From positions 1,116,001 through 1,180,000 of the forward strand of contig CAMPEJ010000002.1 in the NCBI GenBank assembly GCA_946800325.1: a stretch of 64,000 nucleotides of DNA. Reading direction: 5' to 3'. This stretch comes from Luzula sylvatica (Eukaryota > Streptophyta > Magnoliopsida > Poales > Juncaceae). Positions 61,743 through 64,000 of the stretch are shown one piece after another. A program made the position numbers and the translations under genes. The notes under the pieces are model-generated. The model had not been told where the DNA came from. It did no database searches and saw only the letters and a program-made list of their open reading frames with translations. Every line of letters begins with the position of its first letter. Position 1 is the stretch's first letter.

Positions 61743-62734
61743 ACAAACTTTCTTAGTGTTTGTAAATTTTGGTGAAATGTTATGTGGTAAAAGATACGAT
61801 TCAAATGATCTCAAAATACGTTATTTGAACTCCCCAAAGCATAAACAAATTGTTTTGAATCGAAAAACAAACTTTCTTAGTGTTTGTAAATTTTGGTGAA
61901 ATGTTATGTGGTAAAAGATACGATTCAAATGATCTCAAAATACGTTATTTCAACTCCCCAAAGCATAAACAGATTGTTTTGAATCGAAAAACAAACTTAC
62001 GTAGTGTTTGTAAATTTTGGTGAAATGTTATGTGGTAAAAGATACGATTCAAATGATCTCAAAATACGTTATTTGAACTCCCCAAAGCATAAACAAATTG
62101 TTTTGAATCGAAAAACAAACTTTCTTAGTGTTTGTAAATTTTGGTGAAATGTTATGTGGTAAAAGATACGATTCAAATGATATCAAAATACGTTATTTGA
62201 ACTCCCCAAAGCATAAACAGATTGTTTTGAATCGAAAAACAAACTTTCTTAGTGTTTGTAAATTTTGGTGAAATGTTATGTAGTAAAAGATACGATTCAA
62301 ATGATCTCAAAATACGTTATTTGAACTCCCCAAAGCATAAACAGATTGTTTTGAATCGAAAAACAAACTTTCTTAGTGTTTGTAAATTTTGGTAAAATGT
62401 TATGTGGTAAAAGATACGAATCAAATGATCTCAAAATACGTTATTTGAACTCCCCAAAGCATAAACAGATTGTTTTGAATCGAAAAACAAACTTTCTTAG
62501 TGTTTGTAAATTTTGGTGAAATGTTATGTGGTAAAAGATACGATTCAAATGATCTCAAAATACGTTATTTGAATTCCCCAAAGCATAAACAAATTGTTTT
62601 GAATCGAAAAATAAACTTTCTTAGTGTTTGTAAATTTTGGTAAAATGTTATGTGGTAAAAGATACGATTCAAATGATCTCAAAATACGTTATTTGAACTC
62701 CCCAAAGCATAAACAGATTGTTTTGAATCGAAAA

Positions 62735-64000
62735 ACAAACTTTCTTAGTGTTTGAAAATTTTGGTGAAATGTTATGTGGTAAAAGATACGATTCAAATGA
62801 TCTCAAAATACGTTATTTGAACTCCCGAAAGCATAAACAGATTGTTTTGAATCGAAAAACAAACTTTCTTAGTGTTTGTAAATTTTGGTGAAATGTTATG
62901 TGGTAAAAGATACGATTCAAATGATCTCAAAATACGTTATTTGAACTCCCCAAAGCATAAACAGATTGTTTTGAATCGAAAAACAAACTTTCTTAGTGTT
63001 TGTAAATTTTGGTGAAATGTTATGTCGTAAAAGATACGATTCAAATGATCTCAAAATACGTTATTTGAACTCCCCAAAGCATAAACAGATTGTTTTGAAT
63101 CGAAAAACAAACTGTCTTAGTGTTTGTAAATTTTGGTGAAATGTTATATGGAAAAAGATACGATTCAAATGATCTCAAAATACGTTATTTGAACTCCCCA
63201 AAGCATAAACAAATTGTTTTGAATCGAAAAACAAACTTTCTTAGTGTTTGTAAATTTTGGTGAAATGTTATGTGGTAAAAGATACGATTCAAATGATCTC
63301 AAAATACGTTATTTGAACTCCCCAAAGCATAAACAGATTGTTTTGAATCGAAAAACAAACTTACGTAGTGTTTGTAAATTTTGGTGAAATGTTATGTGGT
63401 AAAAGATACGATTCAAATTATCTCAAAATACGTTATTTGAACTCCCCAAAGCATAAACAGATTGTTTTGAATCGAAAAACAAACTTTCTTAGTGTTTGTA
63501 AATTTTGGTGAAATGTTATGTCGTAAAAGATACGATTCAAATGATCTCAAAATACGTTATTTGAACTCCCCAAAGCATAAACAGATTGTTTTGAATCGAA
63601 AAACAAACTGTCTTAGTGTTTGTAAATTTTGGTGAAATGTTATATGGAAAAAGATACGATTCAAATGATCTCAAAATACGTTATTTGAACTCCCCAAAGC
63701 ATAAACAAATTGTTTTGAATCGAAAAACAAACTTTCTTAGTGTTTGTAAATTTTGGTAAAATGTTATGTGGTAAAAGATACGATTCAAATGATCTCAAAA
63801 TACATTATTTCAACTCCCCAAAGCATAAACAGATTGTTTTGAATCGAAAAACAAACTTTCTTAGTGTTTGTAAATTTTGGTGAAATGTTATGTGGTAAAA
63901 GATACGATCCAAATGATCTCAAAATACGTTATTTGAACTCCCCAAAGCATAAACAGATTGTTTTGAATCGAAAAACAAACTTTCTTAGTGTTTGTAAATT
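62735..64000 (+). repeat. Tail segment resembling the 46-50 kb region
   Basis: Unit 507 has TTTGAAAAT and CTCCCG (62822), and GTCGT units follow at 62983 and 63479. Unit 512 has TTACGTAG and GATTATCTC. Units 515-516 carry GGTAAAATG with ACATT and TTTCAACTC, then GATCCAAAT, like units 373-374 and 397-398. The window ends 26 bases into unit 517. Confidence 0.75.

Larger units (their letters stand above)
59887..62734 (+). repeat. 23-monomer unit, copy 2 (2848 bp)
   Basis: Units 484-506 repeat copy 1 in order. The first unit is a hybrid: it starts with TTTGAAAAT but continues with TATGG and TTGTACTCC. Confidence 0.92.
1..64000 (+). repeat. 124-bp satellite DNA array, complete window
   Basis: The window is a single head-to-tail tandem array with no interruption. 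Counting from the anchor ACAAAC at position 1 gives 516 full monomers ending at 63974, then 26 bases of the next unit. Of these, 508 are 124 bp; the others are two of 125, four of 123 and two of 120. All units have the same orientation, and I saw no inverted unit, transposon or unique spacer. Other anchors in every unit are TTTTGG near unit position 26, GATC at 65-68 in most units, CCCAAAGCAT at 91-100 and TTTTGAATCG at 111-120. Arrays of this size and monomer length are typical of eukaryotic centromeric or heterochromatic satellites; placement at a centromere is inference. Neither array edge is in the window. Confidence 0.98.

Noticed and set aside
1..64000. CRISPR array
   Set aside because: Repeats are periodic, but there are no unique spacers between short repeats; the entire 124-bp unit is repeated, and there is no cas gene.
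1..64000. Transposon or retroelement insertions, or internal coding repeats
   Set aside because: No break in monomer phase large enough for an insertion, no target-site duplication and no terminal repeats were seen.
1..64000. Telomeric repeats at an array edge
   Set aside because: No run of TTTAGGG, TTAGGG or similar motif occurs. Isolated TTAGTGTTTG is part of the monomer.
1..64000. Inverted segments within the array
   Set aside because: All anchors I followed read in the same direction. Minus-strand reading frames come from the complement of normally oriented units.

Overview
The whole 64 kb window is one uninterrupted satellite DNA array. It holds no gene, RNA gene, transposon, CRISPR array or unique sequence that I can support. 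The unit is a 124-bp, AT-rich monomer: 36 of 124 consensus positions are G or C, about 29%. All copies are head to tail in one orientation. Unit starts can be followed by the anchor ACAAAC from position 1 to position 63975. This gives 516 complete monomers and a 26-base partial unit at the right edge. Only eight units depart from 124 bp (two of 125, four of 123, two of 120), and their sum matches the observed phase exactly. The array starts and ends inside repeat, so both edges lie outside the window.

An array of this kind points to a eukaryotic chromosome, most likely centromeric, pericentromeric or other heterochromatin. The commonest monomer variants are transitions at CpG sites, which suggests a genome that methylates these cytosines, such as a plant. 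The species cannot be read from the sequence. I recall a 124-bp centromeric satellite (Lusy1) from the holocentric plant Luzula sylvatica, but only the length matches here; I could not compare sequences.

Layout, using variant bases as markers. 1-3474: heterogeneous leading segment with a short 12-monomer-offset duplication. 3475-17236: a 56-monomer block (6943 bp) followed by its copy, each containing an older 26-monomer-offset duplication. 16617-23808: local duplications of 5, 11 and 7 monomers, and a two-monomer module used four times. 23809-32488: a 35-monomer unit (4340 bp) twice in tandem and almost identical, with a third copy at 37449-40672 that lacks five monomers. 32985-36952: tandem duplications of 8 and 10 monomers. 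40301-43648: pairs at offsets of 19 and 10 monomers. 44145-51954: a 24-monomer unit (2975 bp) twice, with a partial relative upstream. 52079-57906: a four-monomer core repeated four times with different tails. 57039-62734: a 23-monomer unit (2848 bp) twice. 62735-64000: tail resembling parts of the 46-50 kb region.

The history that fits is repeated segmental tandem duplication by unequal exchange, with patches that look like gene conversion. The clearest single observation is that the eight off-length monomers are four indel events, each present exactly twice at the spacing of a block duplication. The short open reading frames present are by-products of indels or lost stop codons in the satellite and are not genes. 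I found no protein-coding or RNA-based system. What deserves attention is the array's evolution and possible centromere role.
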